Source of the DNA: Methanothermococcus okinawensis
GTDB lineage: Archaea; AGJL01; Methanococci; Methanococcales; Methanococcaceae
DNA length: 6,550 bases
Reading direction: 5' to 3'
NCBI GenBank assembly: GCA_015661585.1
Contig: DQVU01000192.1
Location: 1 to 6,550 of the forward strand
Below the pieces are notes generated by a model. It was not told the DNA's origin and made no database searches. It saw nothing but the letters and a program-made list of their open reading frames with translations. Every line of letters starts with the position of its first letter. Position 1 is the stretch's first letter. The position numbers and the translations under genes are program-made. Shown here piece by piece: positions 1 through 6,326 of the stretch.

Positions 1-1016
1 ATAGCCTCTGCCCATCTGGAGGTTGAATCTGCAGTTAGTAGTACTCCATAACCCATATCCCTGAAGTACTCCGCTATGGTTATCCCTGTATAGATGGATG
101 CCTCCCTAGCCGCTACTGGCATGTTTGATGTGTTTGCTATCAGTATAGTTCTATCCATTAACTTGTTCCCTGTTCTCTTATCCTCCAGGTGGGGGAACTC
201 CTCGATAACCTCTGTCATCTCGTTTCCTCTCTCTCCACATCCTATATATACCACAACATCTGCATCTGACCACTTAGCAAGTTGATGCTGTGTTACAGTC
301 TTACCACTTCCGAAGGGTCCTGGAATCGCTGCAGTTCCTCCCTTTGCAAGACCGAAGAAGGTATCCTCAACCCTCTGCCCAGTTATCAGTGGTATGACAG
401 GTGGCAACTTCTCCTTGTAAGGCCTTGGTTTTCTTACAGGCCACTTCTGCATCATCTTGATCTCTTTCTCCTCCCCATCCTCTGTTTCTACTATTGCAAT
501 TGTATCCTCAACTGTGAATTTTCCAGATCTTATCTCCTTTATCTTCCCCTTTACACCTACTGGGAGTAATATTTTATGTGTTATAGATTTTGTCTCCTCA
601 ACTGTACCTATTACATCCCCACCCTCTACGTAGTCCCCCTCATTTACAGTAGGTACAAAGTCCCACTTTACATCCCTTGGTAGAGAGGGTACAGAAACTC
701 CCCTTGGTATAAATATATTTCCCGTTTTAGTCTCTATTGCAGTTAGAGGTCTCTGAATACCGTCGTATATGGATTTTAACATACCTGGCCCCAACTCTAC
801 AGAGAGAGGTGCCCCAGTACCTTCTACAGGTTCTCCAGGTTTTATACCTGTAGTCTCCTCATATACCTGGATAACAGCCCTGTCCTCTTTCAACTGGATG
901 ATCTCTCCCGTTAATTTCTCTTCACCTACCTTAACTACTTCGTACATCTGAGATCCTTTCATCTCATCTGCTACTACAACAGGTCCTGCTATCTTAACTA
1001 TCTTACCTACTACCAT
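1..1016 (-). CDS. atpA: A-type ATP synthase catalytic subunit A (AhaA), N-terminal 338 residues, cut by the window edge
   Basis: Catalytic subunit of the A1 head; it hydrolyses or makes ATP at the A/B interface in the cytoplasm. Translating the minus strand from ATG at 1016 gives an uninterrupted frame to the left edge. Residues 1-70 are the beta-barrel domain. About 110-190 is the extra non-homologous region that separates A subunits from F-type beta subunits. The P-loop GPFGSGKT is at 233-240. The GCGERGNEM segment is at 259-267, with E262 the likely catalytic glutamate. Walker B (VLLTAD, D330) and the conserved SRWAEA follow. Family length is near 585 residues, so roughly 250 are missing. 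The P-loop, a site where some archaeal A subunits carry an intein, is uninterrupted. The start is supported by GGGGTGA four bases upstream; the gap to atpF is 15 bp. Identification is very secure. Confidence 0.98.
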   Translation of the reverse strand, partial: MVVGKIVKIAGPVVVADEMKGSQMYEVVKVGEEKLTGEIIQLKEDRAVIQVYEETTGIKPGEPVEGTGAPLSVELGPGMLKSIYDGIQRPLTAIETKTGNIFIPRGVSVPSLPRDVKWDFVPTVNEGDYVEGGDVIGTVEETKSITHKILLPVGVKGKIKEIRSGKFTVEDTIAIVETEDGEEKEIKMMQKWPVRKPRPYKEKLPPVIPLITGQRVEDTFFGLAKGGTAAIPGPFGSGKTVTQHQLAKWSDADVVVYIGCGERGNEMTEVIEEFPHLEDKRTGNKLMDRTILIANTSNMPVAAREASIYTGITIAEYFRDMGYGVLLTADSTSRWAEA

Positions 1017-1031
1017 ATACTCACCCCTTAT

Positions 1032-1331
1032 TTATTTAAGTTCTATACCTACAGCCTTTCTCACAAGATCCTTTATAGGATCATGCTCTCTAACAATAGG
1101 TCCATCCTTATCAGGTATCTCTACAACGTAAGTATCTATCTTAGATAGTTTATCCCTCAGGGCATCTCCCAGTTTTTCAGAGATTATTATTAAACCTATA
1201 TCTTCTCTCCTATCCAGATCTTCGATGATTTTTAGAGCCTCTTCGGGATTTTCAACCTCATAAACATCGGTAAGACCTGCCAATCTGAAACCTACAGCCA
1301 TGTGAAGATCTCCCACTACTCCAATTTTCAT
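1032..1331 (-). CDS. atpF: A-type ATP synthase central-stalk subunit F (AhaF)
   Basis: Small central-stalk subunit that binds subunit D and contacts the A3B3 head; homologous to V-ATPase subunit F. The 99-residue length is normal. The N-terminus MKIGVVGDLHMAVGFRLAG is the family signature: a Rossmann-like first strand followed by the GFRLAG helix. The middle has the expected acidic helix (NPEEALKIIEDL, about 29-40) and a second hydrophobic strand IGLIIISE at about 45-52. The C-terminal helix (DPIKDLVRKAVGIELK) is the mobile part that in other archaeal enzymes contacts the nucleotide-binding subunits. The ATG at 1331 has AGGATGAT three bases upstream and lies 12 bp behind the atpC stop. The position between C and A is the standard operon place. 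Confidence 0.96.
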   Translation of the reverse strand: MKIGVVGDLHMAVGFRLAGLTDVYEVENPEEALKIIEDLDRREDIGLIIISEKLGDALRDKLSKIDTYVVEIPDKDGPIVREHDPIKDLVRKAVGIELK

Positions 1332-1343
1332 GCTATCATCCTA

Positions 1344-2498
1344 TTACGTTGTAATCAACTCCCTTATATCCCTTGCTGATAACCCCTCTATTTTTCCCTT
1401 TATAATTACCTTCAACTTTTTTATCTCCATCTCCTTTGAGGTGATAAAACCTATTATTGGCCCAACTCCAAAGGGCTGTCTTAGGGATAACTTTCTACCT
1501 AACTCTACTAAGTAGTTATCTAAGGTCCTTTCAAATACATAGATACTTTTAGTCTTTTCGTACTCCTCTAAACACCCCGAGATTATATTACTGTACTCAG
1601 TGCCTTCCAATGAACTTACTACACCCTCCATGGATTCTGCCTCTGCCAACTCCTTCAACTTCCATGGGGGCAACTCATACCCCACACCTAAGAGGTAATT
1701 TAAAATAACGTCAGAAGATATACCTTCCCCTTTACATCTCAGGATTACCTTTAGGTTTTCAACATCTATCATCCTTCCAATGAACTCTTTGAAGATATCC
1801 TCGTTAGTGCCTTCGATACCTACAACCTTCCAGAGCCCCTCTAAGATATACTTATCTAGGGCTAACTCCAATGATATTAGATTACCACTTTCCTCGTAGA
1901 TTGAAAGTTTTTCAGAGAGTATCTTAGCATATTCAGTACCTTCTAACCCATTTACAACCTCTTCAACAGTTTTAGCCTCACAGAGTTCCCTTAACTTATT
2001 TTCAGATATTGTACCTAAGGGTATCAACATTTTAAATGTACTCTCACTATCTAACCCAACATACTTTGCTCTTAGGATGGTTTTAATATTCTTAACGTCA
2101 TACTTCTTTTCAAACAACTCCAGTATTTTCTTCGATCTATCGGGAGATATCTCTGCCAGTGTTTTGTAGACATGGGCCAGATGCATATCTAAACTCTTCT
2201 CTATGGAATATACATCCTTAGAGGTCGTTGAGATATATCTACCGTAGTCAGTATCCTCCAGGAGACCTACAACCTCCACTAAACTTCCAGCCTCTATAAG
2301 TTCGTTCAACTTGTGATCATCTAGAAGTCTTGCCTCCATACTTCTAACTCTAGCATTGACGTATGCATAGGGAGCGTTATCTATGAGATACTTTATTAAA
2401 TATACTATTATTACTAAAAGTATCAATACCCCTGTCAATATTAACAATGTAACAAATATATCAAAGGGTATCCATGTATTTATATCCCCCATTCCCAT
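1344..2498 (-). CDS. atpC: A-type ATP synthase subunit C (AhaC; V-ATPase d family) with an N-terminal membrane helix
   Basis: Funnel-shaped central-stalk subunit that caps the rotor ring and receives the D/F shaft; related to V-ATPase subunit d. The 384-residue protein shows the threefold internal repeat of the family. KLNEL, KLRELCEAK and KLKELAEAE begin helices at about 63, 168 and 280, each followed by a VV..LE.T.Y motif. Matching segments DVKNIKTILRAK, DVENLKVILRCK and EIKKLKVIIKGK occur at about 134, 245 and 358. The usual C-subunit start (Y-A-Y-V-N-A-R-V-R) is reached only at residue 44. The preceding 43 residues hold a strong hydrophobic stretch at 14-39 with positive residues after it, which predicts an N-out, C-in membrane anchor. 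The ATG has AGGTGAT three bases upstream, so the extension is probably translated; the next methionine (residue 3) keeps it too. Two stop codons, TAA and TAG, end the gene in frame. Confidence 0.95.
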   Translation of the reverse strand: MGMGDINTWIPFDIFVTLLILTGVLILLVIIVYLIKYLIDNAPYAYVNARVRSMEARLLDDHKLNELIEAGSLVEVVGLLEDTDYGRYISTTSKDVYSIEKSLDMHLAHVYKTLAEISPDRSKKILELFEKKYDVKNIKTILRAKYVGLDSESTFKMLIPLGTISENKLRELCEAKTVEEVVNGLEGTEYAKILSEKLSIYEESGNLISLELALDKYILEGLWKVVGIEGTNEDIFKEFIGRMIDVENLKVILRCKGEGISSDVILNYLLGVGYELPPWKLKELAEAESMEGVVSSLEGTEYSNIISGCLEEYEKTKSIYVFERTLDNYLVELGRKLSLRQPFGVGPIIGFITSKEMEIKKLKVIIKGKIEGLSARDIRELITT

Positions 2499-2527
2499 TC
2501 AATCACCTTTTATCTTTAACTTCCCCC

Positions 2528-3139
2528 TTAGAACAGCAACTCTGCAATTTTTCCCTTAATATTCTCTAAGTTTCTTTCAAATATTGCTTCTAAACTGTTG
2601 TTACAGATCTTCGAACCATCTTTGGTCTTTACAATACATCCCCCTACTATATCAACGATGTCCCCTTTTCTAACAATAACTGGTTTATTCAGTAATTTCT
2701 CCATCTCACTCTCTATGGTCCACATAACCTTGCTATCTATAGTTTCGTAGTCTCTCTTATTGAGATCTATAACAACTTCTTCCCCTCCAATAGCGACTAT
2801 ACCCTCAATTATTAATTTAAGGAGTAGTGTGTTGTATTCCTCCTTTTCTGGTAACTTCATTAAATCTTCCTTTAACTTTTTTACAGCCTTCTCAATTAAC
2901 TCTTCTCTTTTTATGAGCATCTTTTTCCTAACTTTTAACTTAGCCTCTGCAATAATCCTATTTTTTACCATTTCAGCCTCTTTCTCTCCCTTCTTAAGTA
3001 TTTCATTTTTTCTCTTTTCTGCTTCCTTTCTAGCATCTTCTAATATTTTGCTGGCCTCTACTTGAGCTTCATCTTTAATCTTCTCAGCCTCCTTATTGGC
3101 ATCTTCCAGTATCTTAGAGACTATTTCATCTACACCCAT
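2528..3139 (-). CDS. atpE: A-type ATP synthase peripheral-stalk subunit E (AhaE)
   Basis: Peripheral-stalk subunit that pairs with H to hold the A3B3 head still against rotor torque. The 203-residue length is typical. Residues 1 to about 85 are a charged, alanine-rich helix. The segment KILEDA.KEAEK occurs at 9-20 and again at 31-42, a 22-residue step (two hendecads), as expected for the right-handed coiled coil formed with H. From about 105 the protein becomes a globular alpha/beta domain with the family-typical IEGIVAIGGEEVVI and VDIVGGCIVKTKDG segments, ending in a C-terminal helix that binds subunit B. ATG at 3139 has AGGTGG four bases upstream. It follows atpK after a T-rich 46-bp gap and precedes atpC by 29 bp. 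Confidence 0.96.
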   Translation of the reverse strand: MGVDEIVSKILEDANKEAEKIKDEAQVEASKILEDARKEAEKRKNEILKKGEKEAEMVKNRIIAEAKLKVRKKMLIKREELIEKAVKKLKEDLMKLPEKEEYNTLLLKLIIEGIVAIGGEEVVIDLNKRDYETIDSKVMWTIESEMEKLLNKPVIVRKGDIVDIVGGCIVKTKDGSKICNNSLEAIFERNLENIKGKIAELLF

Positions 3140-3185
3140 CTTCCCACCTAATTAATAAAATAAAATATTAATAAAAAATTAAATT
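3140..3185 (-). terminator. T-rich gap behind atpK, possible partial terminator or processing site
   Basis: This is the longest gap inside the operon (46 bp). On the coding strand it is nearly all A and T, with a run of six T (3173-3178) and two runs of four T before the atpE ribosome-binding site. Archaeal RNA polymerase can terminate at oligo-T tracts without a hairpin, and no stable hairpin is visible here. The rotor proteolipid is needed in more copies than the other subunits, so partial termination or RNA processing here would make functional sense. The role is inference only. Confidence 0.25.
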
Positions 3186-3857
3186 TTAAAACATCATTCC
3201 AAGCATTATCAGTATTGCTATCAATAGACCAAAGATAGCGAAGGTTTCTGGCATAACTGCTAAAACAAGACCTTTACCCATTGCATCTGGATCTCTAGCA
3301 GTTGCCCCAATAGCACCTGCAGCTGTAATACCCTGTCCAATACCTGAGAGACCTGCAAACCCTACTGCCAAACCTGCACCTAAAGCTGCTATTGCAGCTG
3401 CTCCAGGACTGTTTCCAAAGACTCCTACTAACAGGAGAATAGCTACTAACAAACCGTAGATTGCCTGGGTTTCAGGGAGTACTGAGAAGACCATCGCCTT
3501 ACCAAATATCTTGTCGTCCTCTGCCACTGCGCCTAACCCCGCCGAAGAGGCTATTCCTTGTCCAATTGCCGATAGACCTGCTAAACCTGTGGCTATTCCT
3601 GCACCTAACATAGCCCATTCTGGGGCACTTTTAAATACAAAGAGTATAAGGATGGCGACGAGGAACCCATATAACCCCTGTGTCTGAGGTAATGCCTGAA
3701 ATACTATAGCTGTACCAAACTTTGAAGGATCCTCTGCAATTACTCCTGCACCACTTGCTCCAGCAATACCTGCTCCAATACCTGAACCTAACCCTGCAAT
3801 ACCAACTGCCAAACCTGCACCTATGGCTCCAAGTAGTAGTGGATTCTCAAATACCAT
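3186..3857 (-). CDS. atpK: A-type ATP synthase rotor proteolipid K (subunit c) with three fused hairpins
   Basis: Forms the membrane rotor ring that carries H+ or Na+. Most relatives have one or two two-helix hairpins; this 223-residue protein has three (about 5-76, 79-147, 151-223), all six segments rich in Gly, Ala, Ile and Leu. The ion-carrying glutamate is present in hairpin 2 (LPETQ, E129) and hairpin 3 (MPETF, E204), but hairpin 1 has LPQTQ with Gln at 58. The helix-1 glutamine also changes: Q100 and Q175 in IGQG of hairpins 2 and 3, but Ala29 in IGAG of hairpin 1. Hairpins 2 and 3 therefore keep the Q...E-T pattern linked to Na+ binding, and hairpin 1 has lost both ligands. The M. jannaschii proteolipid is known to have six helices and two active carboxylates. 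Start: an upstream GTG at 3866 lies inside the ribosome-binding site, so ATG at 3857 is chosen. Confidence 0.97.
   Translation of the reverse strand: MVFENPLLLGAIGAGLAVGIAGLGSGIGAGIAGASGAGVIAEDPSKFGTAIVFQALPQTQGLYGFLVAILILFVFKSAPEWAMLGAGIATGLAGLSAIGQGIASSAGLGAVAEDDKIFGKAMVFSVLPETQAIYGLLVAILLLVGVFGNSPGAAAIAALGAGLAVGFAGLSGIGQGITAAGAIGATARDPDAMGKGLVLAVMPETFAIFGLLIAILIMLGMMF
3189..3845 (-). repeat. Three tandem proteolipid hairpin repeats inside atpK
   Basis: Three homologous coding units lie at about 3845-3630, 3623-3417 and 3407-3189 (read right to left), roughly 70 codons each with short linkers. Each encodes a glycine-rich helix with a G-I-G-x-G core, a polar loop with an acidic residue pair, and a second helix with P-x-T. 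Units 2 and 3 resemble each other more than unit 1 at the ion-binding positions. The DNA is diverged, so this is an old triplication rather than a recent duplication. Confidence 0.9.
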
Positions 3858-3861
3858 TATT

Positions 3862-3868
3862 ATCACCT
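3862..3868 (-). promoter_or_regulatory. Ribosome-binding site of atpK that decides its start
   Basis: AGGTGAT on the minus strand matches the archaeal 16S tail complement (GGAGGTGATC) and stands four bases before ATG 3857. The in-frame GTG at 3866 is part of this site, so it cannot be the start that the site serves. Confidence 0.75.
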
Positions 3869-3877
3869 TTTTATTTT

Positions 3878-5941
3878 TTAACTAACTGTGGTATATTCCC
3901 TCTTAGCCTTGAAGGGACAGAATTTCTTACCACCACCTTCGTAGAACTGTCCAAAGAACTCCACATAGTGTAACCTCAGAGAGTGTATAAAGGCCCCAAG
4001 ACCGTTCATTACAAAGTTAAAGGTATGCCCAATTAGTAGCATTATCACTGCCAGGAGTATCCCAACCACTGGAATACTCTCCCCAAGCAACTTAGCCATT
4101 ATATTTACTGCCATTGCAAGACCCCCAGTAGCCAAACAGAGAGCCAAAAGCCTTGCATAGGAGAGTACATTACCTAAGAATCCTGTAATATCCATGGCCC
4201 CTAAAGCTGCATCCAATATTCCCCCACTCATATACCCCTTGACCATACACAGGAGTATTACAACCACTACAGCACCACCTATGAGGCAGGGTGTATTGGT
4301 AATAACACCTACAGCCAAGGCTATTATCAAAAAGAGCCAAATACCCTGATTTAAAAAGGCTTCCTTAAATCCTTTTTTCTCAAGGTTCTCCTTAAACCCT
4401 ATGACCAACCCTATAAAGAGGTGTATTATTCCCACAACTATGGAAAATAGGAGTATTGCAATTGGACCGTTATTTATAGATACACTTCCAAGGTTAAAGA
4501 GTGGATTGGACTCACCAATATAGAGACTATCACCAAGAGGATTCACCAGTGCAAGTGGGGTTTTGTATATGTCAAATCCTAAGAACTGTTTCAGGAAGTC
4601 TCCCAGATACCCCCCAGTTATAATACCTGCAATAACTGTTGCTATACCAGCCAAAGTTAGTATATAACCTATATTGTAGGCCCCTTCACTTACCTTACCA
4701 AGTTTTTTCCAGACAAATAATCCAAGTATTGTTAATAACAACCCATATACAGTATCAGTGAGCATAATACCGTAGAACATTAAAAATCCAGGGACTATCA
4801 GCATAGTAGGATCTACTTCGTTGTACTTTGGAGGTGCAAACATCTCAGTAAGCATCTCAAAGGGTTTTACAGGTTTTGGATTGTCGAGCATTACAGGTAT
4901 CTTCTCCTCAGGTTCATCAGGCTCCACTATCTCCACAACTCCATAACCTTGAGAAGCCCTCTCTATGGTGGCCTTAACCCTATCTACGTACTTCTCAGGT
5001 ACCCACCCCTCCAACATGTAGGTTCTCTCAGTTCTACCGTAATAGGTGTAGGACTCTGCCCTCTCCTTCTCGATCTCCAGTAGTTCATGTAATACTAAAA
5101 GTTCCTTGTACCATTTATTAGCCATCTCTCTCAATCTATCCAAAATATTCTCTTTCTCCCCCTTACACTCTCTTATCTCCCTATCAATCTCTTCCAAGTT
5201 TTCCTTTGGAGTACCCTTTAAGTTAGATACGTCTATCCTTTCAAATCCACTCCTCCTCAACTCCCCACTGACGCTATCTCTGTACTCCTTTAATGTGACG
5301 AGTATAACAGCAACCTTTCTCTCATTTTCACTAGTGATAACAGGCTCCCCCTCTATAACCTCAGAGAGGTTGTCTGTAGTGGAGAATATTCTCTCCTTTA
5401 ACTGAGATATCTTATCCTCAGGTACTAAACCTACAACTACGTAGGTATAGGGACCACTTTTAACGTACTCCAGATCTATATCGAGATCTATTAGGTACTC
5501 TATATACCTTCTTAACTGTTGTAGGTAGTTAATCCTACCCTCCAACTCGTTTAGCCTATCTGCCAACTCTTTTACATCTGTCTCTACCTTCTCCAGCAGA
5601 GACCTACCGTAGGATATTATCTCATCCGCCGAAGAGAATGTGATCCTCTTTTTTGGTGGTAGGGTTGGATTCAACAACTCCTTCAATCCCTTTTCATCCT
5701 TAGATTTAACACTGTCAAAGAGATCTAAAAACCTGTTAGTTTTAATTAACAACGCTGAAACATCTCTTATATAAGGTGCAGGTGTTGAAGGAGATAGTAA
5801 ATCAGCCCATTCTGGATCCTCCAACTTCGGAGTTAAATCACAGAGTTCTATTAACCCCTCTTCATGAAGCTCTCTTACAACGTTATCCATCTTCTCATCT
5901 AAAATCACCGCCCTCAATTTCCTCATCCTTGCAGGCCTCAC
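3878..5941 (-). CDS. atpI: A-type ATP synthase membrane stator subunit I (AhaI; V-ATPase a family)
   Basis: Membrane stator subunit that forms the two ion half-channels against the K ring and anchors the E/H stalks through its cytoplasmic arm. The 687-residue protein has the family's two halves. Residues 1 to about 375 are soluble, with coiled-coil segments near 95-150 and 245-300 and the conserved LEGWVPEKYVDRV at about 310-322. The C-terminal half has about eight membrane helices (near 380-394, 395-411, 424-447, 492-517, 534-549, 552-568, 587-616, 622-652). The essential arginine is most likely R597 in NVLSYARLLALCLA. A second conserved arginine is R656 in HSLRLHYVEFF, and the protein ends with the usual FYEGGGKKF.PF tail. 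GTG at 5941 is chosen because the upstream GTG at 5950 falls inside the ribosome-binding site. The gap after atpH is 19 bp. Confidence 0.97.
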   Translation of the reverse strand: MRPARMRKLRAVILDEKMDNVVRELHEEGLIELCDLTPKLEDPEWADLLSPSTPAPYIRDVSALLIKTNRFLDLFDSVKSKDEKGLKELLNPTLPPKKRITFSSADEIISYGRSLLEKVETDVKELADRLNELEGRINYLQQLRRYIEYLIDLDIDLEYVKSGPYTYVVVGLVPEDKISQLKERIFSTTDNLSEVIEGEPVITSENERKVAVILVTLKEYRDSVSGELRRSGFERIDVSNLKGTPKENLEEIDREIRECKGEKENILDRLREMANKWYKELLVLHELLEIEKERAESYTYYGRTERTYMLEGWVPEKYVDRVKATIERASQGYGVVEIVEPDEPEEKIPVMLDNPKPVKPFEMLTEMFAPPKYNEVDPTMLIVPGFLMFYGIMLTDTVYGLLLTILGLFVWKKLGKVSEGAYNIGYILTLAGIATVIAGIITGGYLGDFLKQFLGFDIYKTPLALVNPLGDSLYIGESNPLFNLGSVSINNGPIAILLFSIVVGIIHLFIGLVIGFKENLEKKGFKEAFLNQGIWLFLIIALAVGVITNTPCLIGGAVVVVILLCMVKGYMSGGILDAALGAMDITGFLGNVLSYARLLALCLATGGLAMAVNIMAKLLGESIPVVGILLAVIMLLIGHTFNFVMNGLGAFIHSLRLHYVEFFGQFYEGGGKKFCPFKAKREYTTVS

Positions 5942-5945
5942 TAAA

Positions 5946-5952
5946 ACCACCT
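5946..5952 (-). promoter_or_regulatory. Ribosome-binding site of atpI that decides its start
   Basis: AGGTGGT on the minus strand lies in the gap after atpH, four bases before GTG 5941, the same spacing as at atpK. The longer in-frame GTG at 5950 overlaps it. Starting at 5941 gives the N-terminus M-R-P-A-R-M, a natural start for the family. Confidence 0.7.
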
Positions 5953-5960
5953 TTCTAATG

Positions 5961-6278
5961 TTAAACTTTGAAAATATCTAATACATCCTCTAACTTCAAG
6001 GAGAGTATTTTTACCTTGGCGATAGACTCCATTTTATATATTTCACTCTCTTCAGTTTCTATAATATTTTCTGCCTCTTTTTTAGCCATTTCTTCACTAC
6101 TTTGAATTAACTCCTCCACTTTTTTACGGGCCTCTTCCTCAGCCTCTTCTATAATTTTTTTACCTTCCTCTATTGCATCTAACTTTATTTTTTCTGCCTC
6201 TTTTTTTGCATTCTCTATTATCTCAACAGCTTCCTTCTCTGCATGTTTTATTTTTTTAACAGCTTCTATTGCAGCCAC
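5961..6278 (-). CDS. atpH: A-type ATP synthase peripheral-stalk subunit H (AhaH)
   Basis: Peripheral-stalk subunit that pairs with E (equivalent of V-ATPase G). The 105-residue length is normal, and first place in the operon is standard. It is almost wholly a charged helix. Alanines recur every 11 residues (A13, A24, A35, A46) with a second set at A17, A28 and A50, a hendecad pattern for a right-handed coiled coil. The segment NAKKEAEKIK closely resembles the KEAEK repeats of the E subunit. The last 20 residues (KVKILSLKLEDVLDIFKV) are more hydrophobic and may pack near the head. The start is GTG at 6278, with GGGGGTAATC upstream matching GGAGGTGATC at 8 of 10 positions. No methionine codon would give a family-length alternative. 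Confidence 0.93.
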   Translation of the reverse strand: MAAIEAVKKIKHAEKEAVEIIENAKKEAEKIKLDAIEEGKKIIEEAEEEARKKVEELIQSSEEMAKKEAENIIETEESEIYKMESIAKVKILSLKLEDVLDIFKV

Positions 6279-6280
6279 AG

Positions 6281-6291
6281 GATTACCCCCT
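6281..6291 (-). promoter_or_regulatory. Ribosome-binding site of atpH
   Basis: AGGGGGTAATC on the minus strand ends two bases before GTG 6278; its AGGGGGT core stands six bases before it. It supports the GTG start and abuts the inverted repeat whose inner arm ends at 6292. Confidence 0.7.
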
Positions 6292-6326
6292 TATCTTTTA
6301 AAATTTTATTAACTTTTTAAAAGATA
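6292..6326. promoter_or_regulatory. Perfect 12-bp inverted repeat over the predicted transcription start of the operon, candidate operator
   Basis: Arms TATCTTTTAAAA (6292-6303) and TTTTAAAAGATA (6315-6326) are exact reverse complements with an 11-bp spacer. The arm centres are 23 bp apart, about two DNA turns, so a dimeric regulator could contact both on one face. The repeat begins five bases past the TATA box and covers the predicted start near 6309, so a bound protein would block polymerase. A similar single arm (10 of 12 bases) occurs at 6401-6412. The DNA is very AT-rich, so chance is possible, and no regulator is known from this sequence. Confidence 0.45.

Noticed and set aside
297..323. 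Possible intein at the atpA P-loop, as in some archaea
   Set aside because: The P-loop GPFGSGKT is continuous and is followed directly by the normal A-subunit sequence.
94..951. Several plus-strand open frames opposite atpA
   Set aside because: The minus strand encodes a complete, well-conserved A subunit here. The plus frames are short, fall in different phases and have no recognisable domains.
2760..3065. 101-residue plus-strand open frame inside atpE
   Set aside because: It is antisense to a certain gene. Its serine/phenylalanine-rich sequence is what the reverse of Lys/Glu-rich coiled-coil codons gives, and it has no ribosome-binding site.
3189..3845. Atypical repetitive DNA in atpK as a mobile or satellite repeat
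   Set aside because: The repetition follows the protein hairpins exactly and is diverged at the DNA level; it is an ancient gene-internal triplication.
3722..3973. 83-residue plus-strand frame across the atpI/atpK boundary
   Set aside because: It spans two real genes and their gap in antisense and is rich in Leu and Gln from reversed Gly/Ala codons.
5106..5405. 99-residue plus-strand open frame inside atpI
   Set aside because: Antisense shadow of the charged cytoplasmic arm of atpI; serine/leucine-rich composition and no start signals.
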